A stretch of DNA of 64,000 bases from the NCBI RefSeq assembly GCF_017876755.1, contig NZ_JAGIOO010000001.1, positions 2,170,001-2,234,000 of the forward strand. Reading direction: 5' to 3'. The notes below the pieces were generated by a model. The model was not told the origin of the DNA and did no database searches. It was given only the letters and a program-made list of their open reading frames with translations. Numbering within the stretch: the first letter of the stretch is position 1; each line of letters starts with the position of its first letter. Position numbers and translations under genes: made by a program. This stretch comes from Crossiella equi. Its GTDB lineage: Bacteria; Actinomycetota; Actinomycetes; Mycobacteriales; Pseudonocardiaceae. Shown one piece after another: positions 8,705 to 18,902 of this stretch.

Positions 8705-9154
8705 ATGTTTCCCGGGAACGGACTCGCCGACCCGGAGCGCTGGATGCGGGAGCAGGAGGAACGCTCCGCACGGCTCCAGGAACAGGCCAACGAGGCGCGC
8801 ACGGCGCTGACCCAGATCATGGCGAGGGAGACCAGCCGCGACGGCGCGGCCGTGGTCACGGTCAACCCGGGCGGCCAGCTGGTGGACCTGGAGTTCACCC
8901 GCCGCGCCGACGACCTGACCCCGACCGCCCTGCGCACGGCGGTCATGGACGCCTACCGCCGGGCCCAGGCCGCGGTGGCCGCCCGCACCGAGGAGGTCAT
9001 GTCCGGGCTGCTGGGCGCGCAGTCGGAGTCGATGGCGTTCCTGCGCAGCACCCTGCCCGCCCCGCCGGTGGACGAGGACACCCCGCCGCCCCCGCCGCGC
9101 CGGGACGACCACGGTGACGAGGGCTTCCAGGGCTTCGGCGAGAGGTCGTGGTGA
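8705..9154 (+). CDS. YbaB/EbfC-like DNA-binding protein
   Basis: The product is 149 residues from ATG 8705 with AGGGGG just upstream. A helical N-terminus (MREQEERSARLQEQANEAR) is followed by the YbaB beta segment (AVVTVNPGGQLVDLEF) and a second long helix (TALRTAVMDAYRRAQAA). The tail is Pro-rich and acidic. Actinomycetes often encode such YbaB relatives beside WXG100-like and type VII secretion substrate genes, as here. The stop overlaps the next gene's GTG, so the four genes 8705-10960 form one coupled operon. Confidence 0.8.
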   Translation: MFPGNGLADPERWMREQEERSARLQEQANEARTALTQIMARETSRDGAAVVTVNPGGQLVDLEFTRRADDLTPTALRTAVMDAYRRAQAAVAARTEEVMSGLLGAQSESMAFLRSTLPAPPVDEDTPPPPPRRDDHGDEGFQGFGERSW

Positions 9155-9468
9155 CCGTGGGCAACCGCTACCGGGTCTCCGACGAGGAGCTGGACCGCCA
9201 CGCCCGGCAGGTCGACGACGTCAAGGCCAAGGTCGGCACCGCGCACGGGGCCGCGCAGCAGGTCGGCATGGGCGGGGTGGGCGCGTACGGGCTGCTCTGC
9301 GGGGCGGTGCTGGTCCCCGCACTGGAGCTCATCCGGGGCGGCACCGACGACGCCCTGGCCAGTGCCGCCGAGTACGCCGACGCCATCGCCGCCGGTCTGC
9401 GCGAGTCGCGTGCGGACTACGGCAGCACCGACGACCAGGTCCGGTCCTGGATGGAGGACATGCGATGA
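9151..9468 (+). CDS. EspC/WXG100-like type VII secretion-associated protein
   Basis: The product is 105 residues and starts at a GTG in a GTGA overlap with the previous stop (an alternative GTG is at 9148). The sequence is two helices separated by a Gly-rich turn (GMGGVGAYG), ending in a Tyr/Asp-rich tail (ADYGSTDDQVRSWMEDM). This is the layout of small secreted EspC/WXG100-like proteins. No export machinery genes lie in the window. It is coupled to the larger protein downstream by ATGA at 9465-9468. Confidence 0.7.
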   Translation: MTVGNRYRVSDEELDRHARQVDDVKAKVGTAHGAAQQVGMGGVGAYGLLCGAVLVPALELIRGGTDDALASAAEYADAIAAGLRESRADYGSTDDQVRSWMEDMR

Positions 9469-10460
9469 GCAACCCGAACCCCCTCATCGCCCAGCCCGAA
9501 CCGGTCGAGGCCACGGCGGGTGCGGGCCTGTACGACAGCGTCACCACCATGTTCAAGGACGTCAACGAAGCCGACGCCAGCCCGCTGGACCTGACCATCG
9601 ACGGCATCTCCGTCGGCTTGGACGTGCTCGCGATCGTCATGAATCCCCTCGGCGAGCTGCTCAAGGCCGGGGTCGGCTGGCTGCTGGAGCACGTCGAGTG
9701 GCTGCGCGAGCCGCTGGAGGTCCTCACCGGTGACCCGAAGCAGGTCAAGGCCATCGCCGACACCTGGGACCGGATCGGCACGCAGCTCCAGGCGGCTGGT
9801 GAGCAGTACCAGGGCGCACTGGGCGGGGTCCGCGGCTGGGAGGGCGAGGCGGCCAACGCCTATCGCGGGGTGGCGGAGGACTACGCGAGCGGGCTGATCC
9901 TCGCGGCCGAGGAAGCCCGGGACACCGCCTCGTGGATCACTGGCGCCGGGGTCGTCGTGGCCACCGCACGGGCGATCATCTTCGACATGATCGCCTCTTT
10001 CATCAGCCGGGTGATCGCCCAGGCGCTGATCGCGGCGGCCACCGCGGTGTTCAGCCTGGGCAGCTCGGTCGCGCTGTTCATCACCAGCGTGGTCACCGAC
10101 GCGGGCATCCTGATGGGCCGGATCACGGCCAAGATCGCCGCGCTGCTGAAGAAGATCGAGCAGTTCATGCGCCGGTTCAAGCTCAAGGGCACCAAGCTCG
10201 GGGACGCGGCCACCGCGATCCAGCACAAAGCCAACAAGATGCGCCGGGAGGCCAACTCGGCGGTTCGCCAGGGCAACCGGGCCAGGGACGCCCTCAAGCC
10301 CCAGGAGGGCTGGCAGAAGACGTACAGCGACTACGTCGACCGCCGGGCGGAGTCCGGACTGGGCAAGTTCAGCGACCACAACGCCACCCGCCTCGGCAAG
10401 GAGGCCGCCAAGGGCTTCAAGGAGCTGAACGGGGAGGACAAGGGAGGCAAGCCGCAGTGA
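9465..10460 (+). CDS. WXG100/PPE-like large substrate protein with hydrophobic core
   Basis: The product is 331 residues. Its ATG sits in ATGA overlap with the preceding stop. Residues 90-150 resemble a WXG-type helical hairpin (GVRGWEGEAANAYRG, where W-E-G takes the place of W-x-G). Two long hydrophobic helices at about 165-220 are followed by a Lys/Arg-rich C-terminal helix (KKIEQFMRRFKLKG). The layout fits a large partner of the small EspC-like protein. I see no toxin domain: the C-terminus is basic and helical rather than enzymatic. Confidence 0.65.
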   Translation: MSNPNPLIAQPEPVEATAGAGLYDSVTTMFKDVNEADASPLDLTIDGISVGLDVLAIVMNPLGELLKAGVGWLLEHVEWLREPLEVLTGDPKQVKAIADTWDRIGTQLQAAGEQYQGALGGVRGWEGEAANAYRGVAEDYASGLILAAEEARDTASWITGAGVVVATARAIIFDMIASFISRVIAQALIAAATAVFSLGSSVALFITSVVTDAGILMGRITAKIAALLKKIEQFMRRFKLKGTKLGDAATAIQHKANKMRREANSAVRQGNRARDALKPQEGWQKTYSDYVDRRAESGLGKFSDHNATRLGKEAAKGFKELNGEDKGGKPQ

Positions 10461-10960
10461 GCCGGGAACCCGGGCTCGGGTACCGCAGTGTGGTGTTCGG
10501 CCTGGTCGGCGTGCTGCTCATCGGCATCCCGTCGATCATGCTGGTCCTCGCCTACTCCTTCCGCATCGGCGCCGACCCCGGGGCCGGGCGCGGGCGGACC
10601 GGCACCGCCGAGATCATCGAGTGCCACCGCGACCCGCTGAGCCTGTGGATCAACCACCGCTGCCGGGCCGCGGTATCGCTGCCCGCCGTGCCCGGACGGC
10701 CCGCCTCCCACCGCGAGGTGAACATGGGTGCCGTCCGGTCGCTGTCCGGGCGGGTGGCGGTGGTCGAGCGGGACAGCGGCGCACGGGGTACCCGGTGGGA
10801 GGTGGTGCCCGCCGACCACCCCACCAGCCAGGGTGGCGGGTTCCTCGTCGACCTCTGGGTGCTGGCTATCGGCCTGACGCTGGCCTCCGTGGTCGGCGGC
10901 ATGTGGCTGGACTACCGGATCAGCAAGAGGTCGGTGAGCCGAGCGGCGGGTTCCGGGTGA
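10457..10960 (+). CDS. Two-pass membrane protein of the type VII-like cassette
   Basis: The product is 167 residues. Its GTG overlaps the preceding stop (GTGA, 10457-10460). There is one hydrophobic segment at about 10-35 and another at 130-152. An extracytoplasmic loop between them contains a Cys pair (IECHRDP and NHRCRAAV) that could form a disulfide. A short basic tail follows. I recognise no family. Its position suggests a role with the secreted-like proteins upstream, for example as an immunity or anchoring protein (inference). Confidence 0.6.
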   Translation: MSREPGLGYRSVVFGLVGVLLIGIPSIMLVLAYSFRIGADPGAGRGRTGTAEIIECHRDPLSLWINHRCRAAVSLPAVPGRPASHREVNMGAVRSLSGRVAVVERDSGARGTRWEVVPADHPTSQGGGFLVDLWVLAIGLTLASVVGGMWLDYRISKRSVSRAAGSG

Positions 10961-10970
10961 GGATGGCCGG

Positions 10971-12434
10971 GTGAGCGCACCCGAGACGAGTTCCGAGCCC
11001 GATCCCCGGCGCTGGCGGGCCTTGGCCGTGACCCTCACCGCCGGGTTCATGGTGTTGCTGGACGTCAGCATCGTGAACGTGGCCCTGCCCTCGATCCAGC
11101 GGGACCTCGGGGCCACCGCCGGTGGGGTGCAGTGGGTGATCTCCGGGTACGCGCTCACCTTCGGGCTGGTGCTCGTGGCCGGGGGGCGGCTGGGGGACGC
11201 GCTCGGGCGGCGGCGGATGTTCCTGGTCGCGTTGACCGGGTTCGTGCTGACCAGTGCGCTGGCCGGGCTGGCCACCGGGCCCGCGATGCTCATCGTGGCC
11301 CGGTTGTCGCAGGGGATGGCCGGGGGGCTGCTCACGCCACAGAACACCGGGTTGATCCAGGAGCTGTTCCGCGGGGCCGAGCGGGGGCGCGCGTTCGGGA
11401 TGTTCGGGGCCGTGGTCGGGATCTCGACCGCCGTCGGGCCCGTGCTCGGCGGGGTCATCCTGGCCGTGTTCGGGGAGCCCGAGGGGTGGCGGTGGGTGTT
11501 CTTCGTCAATATCCCCATCGGGGCGCTGGCCCTGGCGCTGGCCGCGCGGCTGCTGCCCGCCTCGCCCGCCCGGTTGCGCGGGGTGGCCCGTGAGCTGGAC
11601 GCGGTCGGGGCGCTGCTGCTCGGGCTGGCCGTGGTCAGTGTGCTGTTCCCGGTGCTGGAGGCCGAGCAGGGGCGCTTTGCCCAGGTCTGGTGGCTGCTGC
11701 CGGTGGCCGTGGTGCTCGGCGTGGTGTTCGTGTGGTGGGAGCGGCGGCTGGTCCGGCGGGACCGCACTCCCCTGCTGGACCTGCGGCTGTTCACCGGCAC
11801 GCCCGGTTTCGCCTCCGGCGCCACGCTCGGCGCGGTGTACTTCTGCGCCTTCACCGGCATCTTCCTGGTCTTCGCGGTGTACTTCCAGCAGGGCCTCGGG
11901 TTCTCGCCCCTGGAGTCCGGGCTCGCGGTCACGCCGTTCGCGTTCGGCTCGGCCGGGGCGGCCATGGTCGCCGGGCGGCTGGTGTCGCGGTGGGGGCGGC
12001 GGCTCACCGTCACCGGGCTGTCGCTGGTCTTCCTCGGCCTGGCCGCCACCGGCGTGGTCGCGCTGGTGGTACCGCCGGAGTCGATCGCCTGGGCCGCGGC
12101 GCTGCCCCTGCTCGTCGGCGGCATCGGCGGCGGCATGGTCATCTCACCGAACACCACGCTCACCCTGGAGTGCGTGCCCACCCGCCTGGCGGGCGTGGCC
12201 GGGGGCGCGCTGCAGACCGGGCAGCGCATCGGCACCGCGATCGGCACCGCGTTCCTGGCCACGGTCTTCCACACCTCGGCCGACCTGCTCGGTGACCAGG
12301 CCCGGGCCCTGGCCGTCGCGATGGCCTGCGCGGCCGTGCTGACGCTGACCGCCCTGGGCATCGGGGTCTACGAGCTGCGCAAGCGCCGCGTGGTGGTGAA
12401 CCGGGAGCCGGTGCACTCCGGCGACGTAGGCTGA
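10971..12434 (+). CDS. MFS drug exporter, DHA2 (EmrB/QacA) type
   Basis: The product is 487 residues with about 14 hydrophobic segments, the usual DHA2 size. Family motifs are present: DVSIVNVALPSIQ in helix 1, the loop 2-3 motif GGRLGDALGRRRMF, and the antiporter motif C in helix 5 (GAVVGISTAVGPVLGG). It probably exports a hydrophobic toxic compound using the proton gradient. It starts ten bases after the type VII-like cassette and is followed four bases later by the sirtuin gene, so co-transcription is possible. It is far from the biosynthetic cluster. Confidence 0.92.
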   Translation: MSAPETSSEPDPRRWRALAVTLTAGFMVLLDVSIVNVALPSIQRDLGATAGGVQWVISGYALTFGLVLVAGGRLGDALGRRRMFLVALTGFVLTSALAGLATGPAMLIVARLSQGMAGGLLTPQNTGLIQELFRGAERGRAFGMFGAVVGISTAVGPVLGGVILAVFGEPEGWRWVFFVNIPIGALALALAARLLPASPARLRGVARELDAVGALLLGLAVVSVLFPVLEAEQGRFAQVWWLLPVAVVLGVVFVWWERRLVRRDRTPLLDLRLFTGTPGFASGATLGAVYFCAFTGIFLVFAVYFQQGLGFSPLESGLAVTPFAFGSAGAAMVAGRLVSRWGRRLTVTGLSLVFLGLAATGVVALVVPPESIAWAAALPLLVGGIGGGMVISPNTTLTLECVPTRLAGVAGGALQTGQRIGTAIGTAFLATVFHTSADLLGDQARALAVAMACAAVLTLTALGIGVYELRKRRVVVNREPVHSGDVG

Positions 12435-12438
12435 CGGG

Positions 12439-13308
12439 GTGCGCACACGGCCAACCCTGAGCTGGACGCCCACCGGGGACCCGCTCCCCGCCACGACCAG
12501 CCTCGACGAGGTCGCCGACGCGCTGGCGGGCGGCGGCGTGCTGGTGCTCAGCGGCGCCGGGCTCTCCACCGAGTCCGGCATCCCGGACTACCGGGGCAGC
12601 GCGGGCAGCCTGCGCAAGCACACCCCCATGACCTACCAGGAGTTCGCGGCCAGCCCGGCCGGGCGGCAGCGGTACTGGGCTCGCAGCCACCTGGGCTGGC
12701 GCACGATCGCCCGCGCGGAACCCAACGCGGGGCACCGGGCGGTGGCCGAGCTCCAGGCCCGGGGCCACGTCGGCGGCGTGCTCACGCAGAACGTGGACGG
12801 CCTGCACCAGGCGGCGGGCGCGACCGGCGTGGTCGAGCTGCACGGCAGCCTGGACCGGGTGATCTGCCTGTCCTGCAAGGCCCTGACCCCGCGCGAGCAC
12901 CTGGACGAGCGCCTGCGCGCGGCCAACCCGTCCTTCACCTCCGAAGTGGCCCGGGTCAACCCGGACGGCGACGTCGACCTGCCCGCCGCCGACGTCGAGC
13001 GCTTCCACCTCCTCGACTGCCTCGCCTGCGGCGGGGTGCTCAAGCCGGACGTGGTGTTCTTCGGCGAGAACGTGCCCGCCGAACGGGTCCGGGAGTGCTA
13101 CCGGCTGGTCGACGGCGCGCGGGCGGTGCTGGTGCTGGGCTCCTCGCTGACCGTCATGTCCGGGCTGCGCTTCGTCCGGCACGCCGACCGCGCGGGCATC
13201 CCGGTGCTCATCGTCAACCAGGGCCCGACGCGCGGTGACCGGCACGCCCGGGTGCGCGTGGAGCGGCCGCTGGGGGATGCGCTCACTGAGCTGGCCCGGC
13301 GGGTCTGA
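12439..13308 (+). CDS. NAD-dependent protein deacylase, Sir2 family
   Basis: The product is 289 residues from a GTG four bases after the MFS stop. Sirtuin motifs are clear: GAGLSTESGIPDYRG (NAD binding), LTQNVDGLHQ, the catalytic His in VELHGS, a zinc site formed by CLSC and CLAC, and KPDVVFFGENVP followed by GSSLTV. It removes acyl groups from lysines using NAD. The length and the large insert between the Cys pairs (about 40 residues) fit the actinobacterial Sir2 class. Confidence 0.95.
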   Translation: MRTRPTLSWTPTGDPLPATTSLDEVADALAGGGVLVLSGAGLSTESGIPDYRGSAGSLRKHTPMTYQEFAASPAGRQRYWARSHLGWRTIARAEPNAGHRAVAELQARGHVGGVLTQNVDGLHQAAGATGVVELHGSLDRVICLSCKALTPREHLDERLRAANPSFTSEVARVNPDGDVDLPAADVERFHLLDCLACGGVLKPDVVFFGENVPAERVRECYRLVDGARAVLVLGSSLTVMSGLRFVRHADRAGIPVLIVNQGPTRGDRHARVRVERPLGDALTELARRV

Positions 13309-13355
13309 GGCCAGGGTGTGAGCCCGGTCATCGGCCTGCTGGGCGATGACGCGTG

Positions 13356-13373
13356 CCCTACCGCGGCGTAGGG
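13356..13373. promoter_or_regulatory. Near-palindrome upstream of acyl-CoA dehydrogenase
   Basis: An 18-base near-palindrome (CCCTACCGCGGCGTAGGG) lies about 35-50 bases before the acyl-CoA dehydrogenase start. It could be a repressor site of the TetR type common for fatty-acid degradation genes. This is inference only, since no regulator gene sits next to it. Confidence 0.35.
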
Positions 13374-13406
13374 TCAGCGGATTGGCCTGGAGAGGGGAGA
13401 GTGCCT

Positions 13407-15209
<1,803 letters not shown>

Positions 15210-15453
15210 CGTACCGGACCGGCCAACACGAGGTACGCAACCGGCGAACACGAACCCGAAGTTCGCGTTCGACCTCGCCCGGACCCGGCCACACCAGGTT
15301 CACGCGCAGGTCCGGGTCGGTTTCCGGGTGGTCGGAGTGGTTGTGGCAGCCTCGGGTCTCCGTCGTTCCAGGCCCGCACCCCCGGTGCCGAGGACCAGGA
15401 CGGACGTGGCGATCTGGCTCCCGGGTTGAGCCGTGCGGTGCTCCGATCACCAG

Positions 15454-15486
15454 CCCGCGCGGGTGGGTGGCGGCCACCCGCGCGGG
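15454..15486. terminator. Perfect hairpin between convergent genes
   Basis: The arms CCCGCGCGGGTGG (15454-15466) and CCACCCGCGCGGG (15474-15486) pair over 13 bases around a seven-base loop. The hairpin lies seven bases beyond the stop of the minus-strand gene and serves both directions. The rest of 15210-15453 holds nothing else I can support. Confidence 0.75.
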
Positions 15487-15493
15487 GCGGGAC

Positions 15494-16237
15494 TCAGTTG
15501 TTGGCCAGCCACTCCGACAGCGACACCGGACCGATCAGCGCGTCCTCGTCCGGCACGATGGTCTTGGCGTCCAGCAGGGTGCCGAAGTACCAAGCCTTGG
15601 GGTCGGCGACGACGGTGCGCGCGTCGCCGCGCGCGGTCAGCACGGTCTGGATCCAGCCCGCCATGGTGAGCACGTCCGGGCCGCCGATCTCCACGGTGCC
15701 GTTGAGCGGCGCCCCGGCCGAGATCCGCGCGACGGTGGCGGAGACGTCCGCGGCGGCCACCGGCTGTACCCCACCGTCGGGCAGGGTGACCACGCCGTCG
15801 GCGGTGGCTGAGTCGGCGATCGCTCCGGCGAACTCGAAGAACTGGGTGGCGTGCACGATGGAGTAGGGCAGGCCGGAGCCCTTGATCAGGTCCTCCTGCA
15901 CGACCTTGGCGCGCAGGTACCCGGAGTCCGGGGCGCGTTCGGCGCCGACGATGGACAGCGCCACGTAGTGCCCGACACCGGCCTGCCCGGCCGCGCCGAT
16001 GATGTTGGTGGTGGCGGTGCGGAAGAAGGCGAGCACGTCGTCGTCGGCGAAGGACGGCGAGTTGGACACGTCCACGACCACGTCCGCGCCGACGAGCACC
16101 TCGGCGAGGCCCTCCCCGGTGATGGTGTTGACCCCGGTGCCGGGCGCGGCGGCGACCGCGGTGTGCCCGTGCTCGCCGAGCAGGGCCACCACCTCGCGCC
16201 CGATGAGCCCGGTGCCACCGATCACGACGACCTTCAT
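15494..16237 (-). CDS. NmrA/SDR-type NAD(P)-binding protein, ECF41 regulon member
   Basis: The product is 247 residues. ATG 16237 is preceded by GGAGGAGGCA. A promoter at 16292-16318 makes longer starts impossible on that transcript, although the frame stays open back to 16477. The N-terminus is an atypical-SDR Rossmann site (VVIGGTGLIGREVV). Later come VDVSNSPSF, YLRAKVVQEDLIKGSGLPYSIVHATQF and a C-terminal segment typical of NmrA-like epimerase or oxidoreductase proteins. Such enzymes are known targets of ECF41 sigma factors. The substrate is unknown. Confidence 0.88.
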   Translation of the reverse strand: MKVVVIGGTGLIGREVVALLGEHGHTAVAAAPGTGVNTITGEGLAEVLVGADVVVDVSNSPSFADDDVLAFFRTATTNIIGAAGQAGVGHYVALSIVGAERAPDSGYLRAKVVQEDLIKGSGLPYSIVHATQFFEFAGAIADSATADGVVTLPDGGVQPVAAADVSATVARISAGAPLNGTVEIGGPDVLTMAGWIQTVLTARGDARTVVADPKAWYFGTLLDAKTIVPDEDALIGPVSLSEWLANN

Positions 16238-16291
16238 GACTGCCTCCTCCAAGCCTGGTCCCCGGTCCCTCCGGGTGCCCGCACCCGTTAA

Positions 16292-16318
16292 GACCGGACG
16301 CGGTCGCGATGTGTGACA
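16292..16318 (-). promoter_or_regulatory. ECF41-type promoter of the NmrA-like gene
   Basis: On the minus strand TGTCACA (16318-16312) is followed after 15 bases by CGGTC (16296-16292), 55 bases before the ATG. The same pair with the same spacing lies before the genes at 17080 and 18410. ECF41 sigma factors are reported to use a TGTCACA -35 and a CGTC-like -10. Confidence 0.7.
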
Positions 16319-16473
16319 GCGGGCGGCGACCCGGACCGTGCGCTCCCAGCTGGGCACGGCCAGCAGGTGGCAGCCCCGGTGCATGGGCCAGGCGGGCAGC
16401 CCGGTGACGTGGTGGCGGACCGGCACCGGGTCCGCGCCGTCCGGGACGAGCACCACGTGTGTGCCCGGCGCGG

Positions 16474-16899
16474 TCATGCCGCGCAGCCCGGGGCGGGTGC
16501 GTCCTGGGCGAACGGGCTGCCCGCCGGGAGCACGTAGAGCACTTCCAGCACCACCGGTTCGGTGCCCAGGTTGCGGCCGATGTGCACCTCGTCCGGCCCG
16601 GCGGGCTCGACGACGGAGGAGCCCTTCGGGTAGACGCCGTCGACCGCGCAGTCCTTGCCGTAGTGGGTGAGCGTGCCGCCGGTGACCACGCCGTACAGGT
16701 CGCCGTCGTGGAAGTGCCAGCCGGTGTGGCCGCCGGGCGCGATCGTGATGGTGCGGAGGTGGTAGTCCTTGCCGCCGACCGTGGTCTTAGCCCGCTCGAC
16801 GGCGGAGACGCCGGAGCCGGGGGTGGCGCCCGCGACCGGGGCGGTGGCCAGCAGGCAGGTCGCGGCGGCCGCGGCGAGCAGGGTGGTGCGACGTGGCAT
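16474..16899 (-). CDS. Secreted cupin-domain protein
   Basis: The product is 141 residues from ATG 16899. A signal peptide is clear (MPRRTTLLAAAAATCLLATAPVAGA, cleavage near residue 25). A single cupin follows, with metal-binding His residues in GGHTGWHFHDGDLYGVV and a second motif near DEVHIGRNLG. It may bind a metal or small ligand outside the cell. It lies between the divergent NmrA-like and oxidoreductase genes. A TGTCACC at 16965-16959 upstream resembles the regulon -35, but the -10 does not match. Confidence 0.82.
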   Translation of the reverse strand: MPRRTTLLAAAAATCLLATAPVAGATPGSGVSAVERAKTTVGGKDYHLRTITIAPGGHTGWHFHDGDLYGVVTGGTLTHYGKDCAVDGVYPKGSSVVEPAGPDEVHIGRNLGTEPVVLEVLYVLPAGSPFAQDAPAPGCAA

Positions 16900-16993
16900 G
16901 GGGGCTCCCGACTGCGGGGGGGGTGTCTCCCGGCCCATGCTTGGCCGCCCCCTCAGCCGGTGACAAGGACGGGGCGGAACTGGGCAGGAACGA

Positions 16994-17009
16994 GTGTCCT
17001 TTCGGGACA
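16994..17009. promoter_or_regulatory. Inverted repeat between divergent cupin and oxidoreductase genes
   Basis: GTGTCC and GGACAC form an inverted repeat just upstream of the ECF41-type promoter of the FAD oxidoreductase. It could bind a repressor or form a short hairpin. No candidate binder is evident. Confidence 0.3.
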
Positions 17010-17012
17010 CCG

Positions 17013-17040
17013 TGTCGCAACCGGGCGGGCTGCCCGGTCC
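17013..17040 (+). promoter_or_regulatory. ECF41-type promoter of the FAD oxidoreductase
   Basis: TGTCGCA (17013-17019), a 15-base spacer, then CGGTCC (17035-17040). The spacer and -10 share CTGCCCGGTCC with the promoter of the cupin gene at 18410, so the two are nearly the same sequence. Confidence 0.7.
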
Positions 17041-17079
17041 AGGCGGGTGAGCACGTCTGTCCGGATCCGAGGAGCAGCC

Positions 17080-18312
17080 ATGGGGGCAGCACCACTCGTC
17101 ATCGTCGGTGGTGGCGTGGCCGCCGCGCGGGCGGCGCAGGGCCTGGTGGAGGCCGGGGCGCGGCAGGACATCGTCGTGGTCACCGCCGAACCGCACCTGC
17201 CGTACGAGCGCCCGGCGCTGTCCAAGACCTACCTGCGCGGCGAGACCACGCGCGAGGGGCTGTTCCCCCTCACCGAGCCCTGGTACCACGACCACGTCGC
17301 CGAGATCCGCCGCGGCAACGCGGTGGTGGGCCTGGACCCGGGCGCGCACGAGCTGACCCTGGCCGACGGCACCACCCTCCGCTACGGCAAGGTGCTGCTG
17401 GCCACCGGCTCCACCCCGCGCCCCCTGGACGTGCCGGGCGCGGACCTCAAGGGCGTGCACCTGTTGCGCACGGCGGAGAGCGCGGACCTGCTGGCGGCCT
17501 CGCTGCGCACCTCGCTGCGGCACGGCCGGGGCAGGCTCGCGGTGGTGGGCGACGGCTGGGTGGGCATGGAGGTGGCGGCCTCGGCGTGCCGGATGGGCAT
17601 GCGGGTCACCGTCCTGGGCCACGGCGCCCAGCCCCTGCACCGCTGTCTGGGCACCGAGCTGGGCGAGTTCTACGCGACCGTCCACACTGGACACGGCGTG
17701 GAGCTGCGGCGGCGCACCGTGGTGCTGGGCTTCACCGGCGACCGGGGCCGGGTGAGCGGGGTGCTGCTCGGCGACGGCACCGTGCTGCCCGCGGACGTGG
17801 TGGTGGTCGGCATCGGCGCGGTGCCCAACACCGGTCTGGCCGCCGCGGCCGGGATCCCGTTGCGCTCCCCGGCACTCGGCGGCGGCATCGCGGTGGACGG
17901 CACCCTGGCCACGGCCGCGCCGGATGTCTACGCGGCGGGCGACGTGGCCAGCGTGCCCTCACCCCGGTACGGTCTGCCGCTGCGCGGCGAGCACTGGGCC
18001 ACCGCGCGGCACACGGGCGCACACGCGGCCCGCGCGATGCTCGGCAGCACGGCGGCCTACCGGAAGCTGCCCTACTTCTACTCCGACCAGTTCGACATCG
18101 GCATGGAGTTCGCCGGTCGGCGCGAACGCGGGGACGAGGTCGTGGTCAGCGGCTCGGTGCCCGCGCGGTCCTTCGTCGCGTTCTGGGTGCGGGAGGGCCG
18201 GGTGCGGGCCGGGATGGCGGTGAACACCCGGGACCGGATCGGGGAGGTGGTGTCGCTGATCGAGCACGCCGGGCCGGTGCCCAGGGCGGCGCTGCGGGCC
18301 TTCGCGGCCTGA
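17080..18312 (+). CDS. FAD-dependent oxidoreductase, ferredoxin-reductase type
   Basis: The product is 410 residues from ATG 17080 with GAGGAGC upstream. Residues 7-12 carry the FAD GxGxxG-like VGGGVA, and LPYERPALSK is the typical ferredoxin/rubredoxin/putidaredoxin reductase signature. A second Rossmann site is VVGDGWVGMEVA and the FAD end motif is DVYAAGDVA. A reductase C-terminal domain closes the protein (SDQFDIGMEFAG). It transfers electrons from NAD(P)H to a small redox partner. No ferredoxin or P450 lies nearby. It belongs to the ECF41-type promoter set. Confidence 0.93.
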   Translation: MGAAPLVIVGGGVAAARAAQGLVEAGARQDIVVVTAEPHLPYERPALSKTYLRGETTREGLFPLTEPWYHDHVAEIRRGNAVVGLDPGAHELTLADGTTLRYGKVLLATGSTPRPLDVPGADLKGVHLLRTAESADLLAASLRTSLRHGRGRLAVVGDGWVGMEVAASACRMGMRVTVLGHGAQPLHRCLGTELGEFYATVHTGHGVELRRRTVVLGFTGDRGRVSGVLLGDGTVLPADVVVVGIGAVPNTGLAAAAGIPLRSPALGGGIAVDGTLATAAPDVYAAGDVASVPSPRYGLPLRGEHWATARHTGAHAARAMLGSTAAYRKLPYFYSDQFDIGMEFAGRRERGDEVVVSGSVPARSFVAFWVREGRVRAGMAVNTRDRIGEVVSLIEHAGPVPRAALRAFAA

Positions 18313-18348
18313 GGTGCCCGGTGCCGTGCGCCAGGTCACGGAAAGCGT

Positions 18349-18376
18349 TGTCACAACCGGCCCTGCTGCCCGGTCC
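18349..18376 (+). promoter_or_regulatory. ECF41-type promoter of the cupin/sigma operon
   Basis: TGTCACA (18349-18355), 15 bases, CGGTCC (18371-18376), 34 bases before the cupin ATG. The sigma factor gene follows the cupin by 58 bases without its own matching promoter, so this site probably gives positive autoregulation. Confidence 0.72.
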
Positions 18377-18409
18377 TGCCTGGTGACCACCATCCACGGA
18401 GGGATTCCC

Positions 18410-18844
18410 ATGAGCCACGACCACGGCCACCACCTCGCCCACCCGGACTCCGCGGGCCCGCCGCCCGTCATCGACGTCGTGGGCTCCGTGCCCGGCGCGC
18501 CCCAGATCCCGGAGGGCGCCGAGGCGATGACCATCCAGGTGACCCTGCCGCCCGGCAGCCCCGGGGCCCCGCCGCACCGCCACTCCGGGCCCGCCTACGG
18601 CTATGTGGTCAAGGGCGAGATCGTCTTCGAGCTGGAGGGCGAGCCCGCACGGGTGGTGCGGGCCGGGGAGTCCTTCTGGGAGCCCGGCGGCGACGTCATC
18701 CACTACCAGGACGGCAACAACCTCGCCGACGCCGAGTCCCGGTTCGTGGTGACCATGTTCTGCGCGCCCGGCCAGCCCATGCTGACCCTGGTGGAGCCCG
18801 GGGAACTGGCCGCCCGCGCGCACCTCCGGGCTGCCCGGCCGTGA
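18410..18844 (+). CDS. Cupin_2 domain protein, ECF41 regulon member
   Basis: The product is 144 residues from ATG 18410 after GGAGGGATT. The N-terminus is His-rich (MSHDHGHHLAH). The cupin core has metal ligands in PPHRHSGPAYGYVVKGEIVFELEGE and a second motif ending in DVIHYQDGNN. It is cytoplasmic, unlike the secreted cupin at 16474. It is likely a metal-binding or small dioxygenase-like protein. It probably shares a transcript with the sigma factor gene. Confidence 0.88.
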   Translation: MSHDHGHHLAHPDSAGPPPVIDVVGSVPGAPQIPEGAEAMTIQVTLPPGSPGAPPHRHSGPAYGYVVKGEIVFELEGEPARVVRAGESFWEPGGDVIHYQDGNNLADAESRFVVTMFCAPGQPMLTLVEPGELAARAHLRAARP

Positions 18845-18902
18845 GCGGGGTGCCCGGCACCGTGGTTCCATTCGACTGAGGGAAACAGACCGGGAGGACG
18901 TC

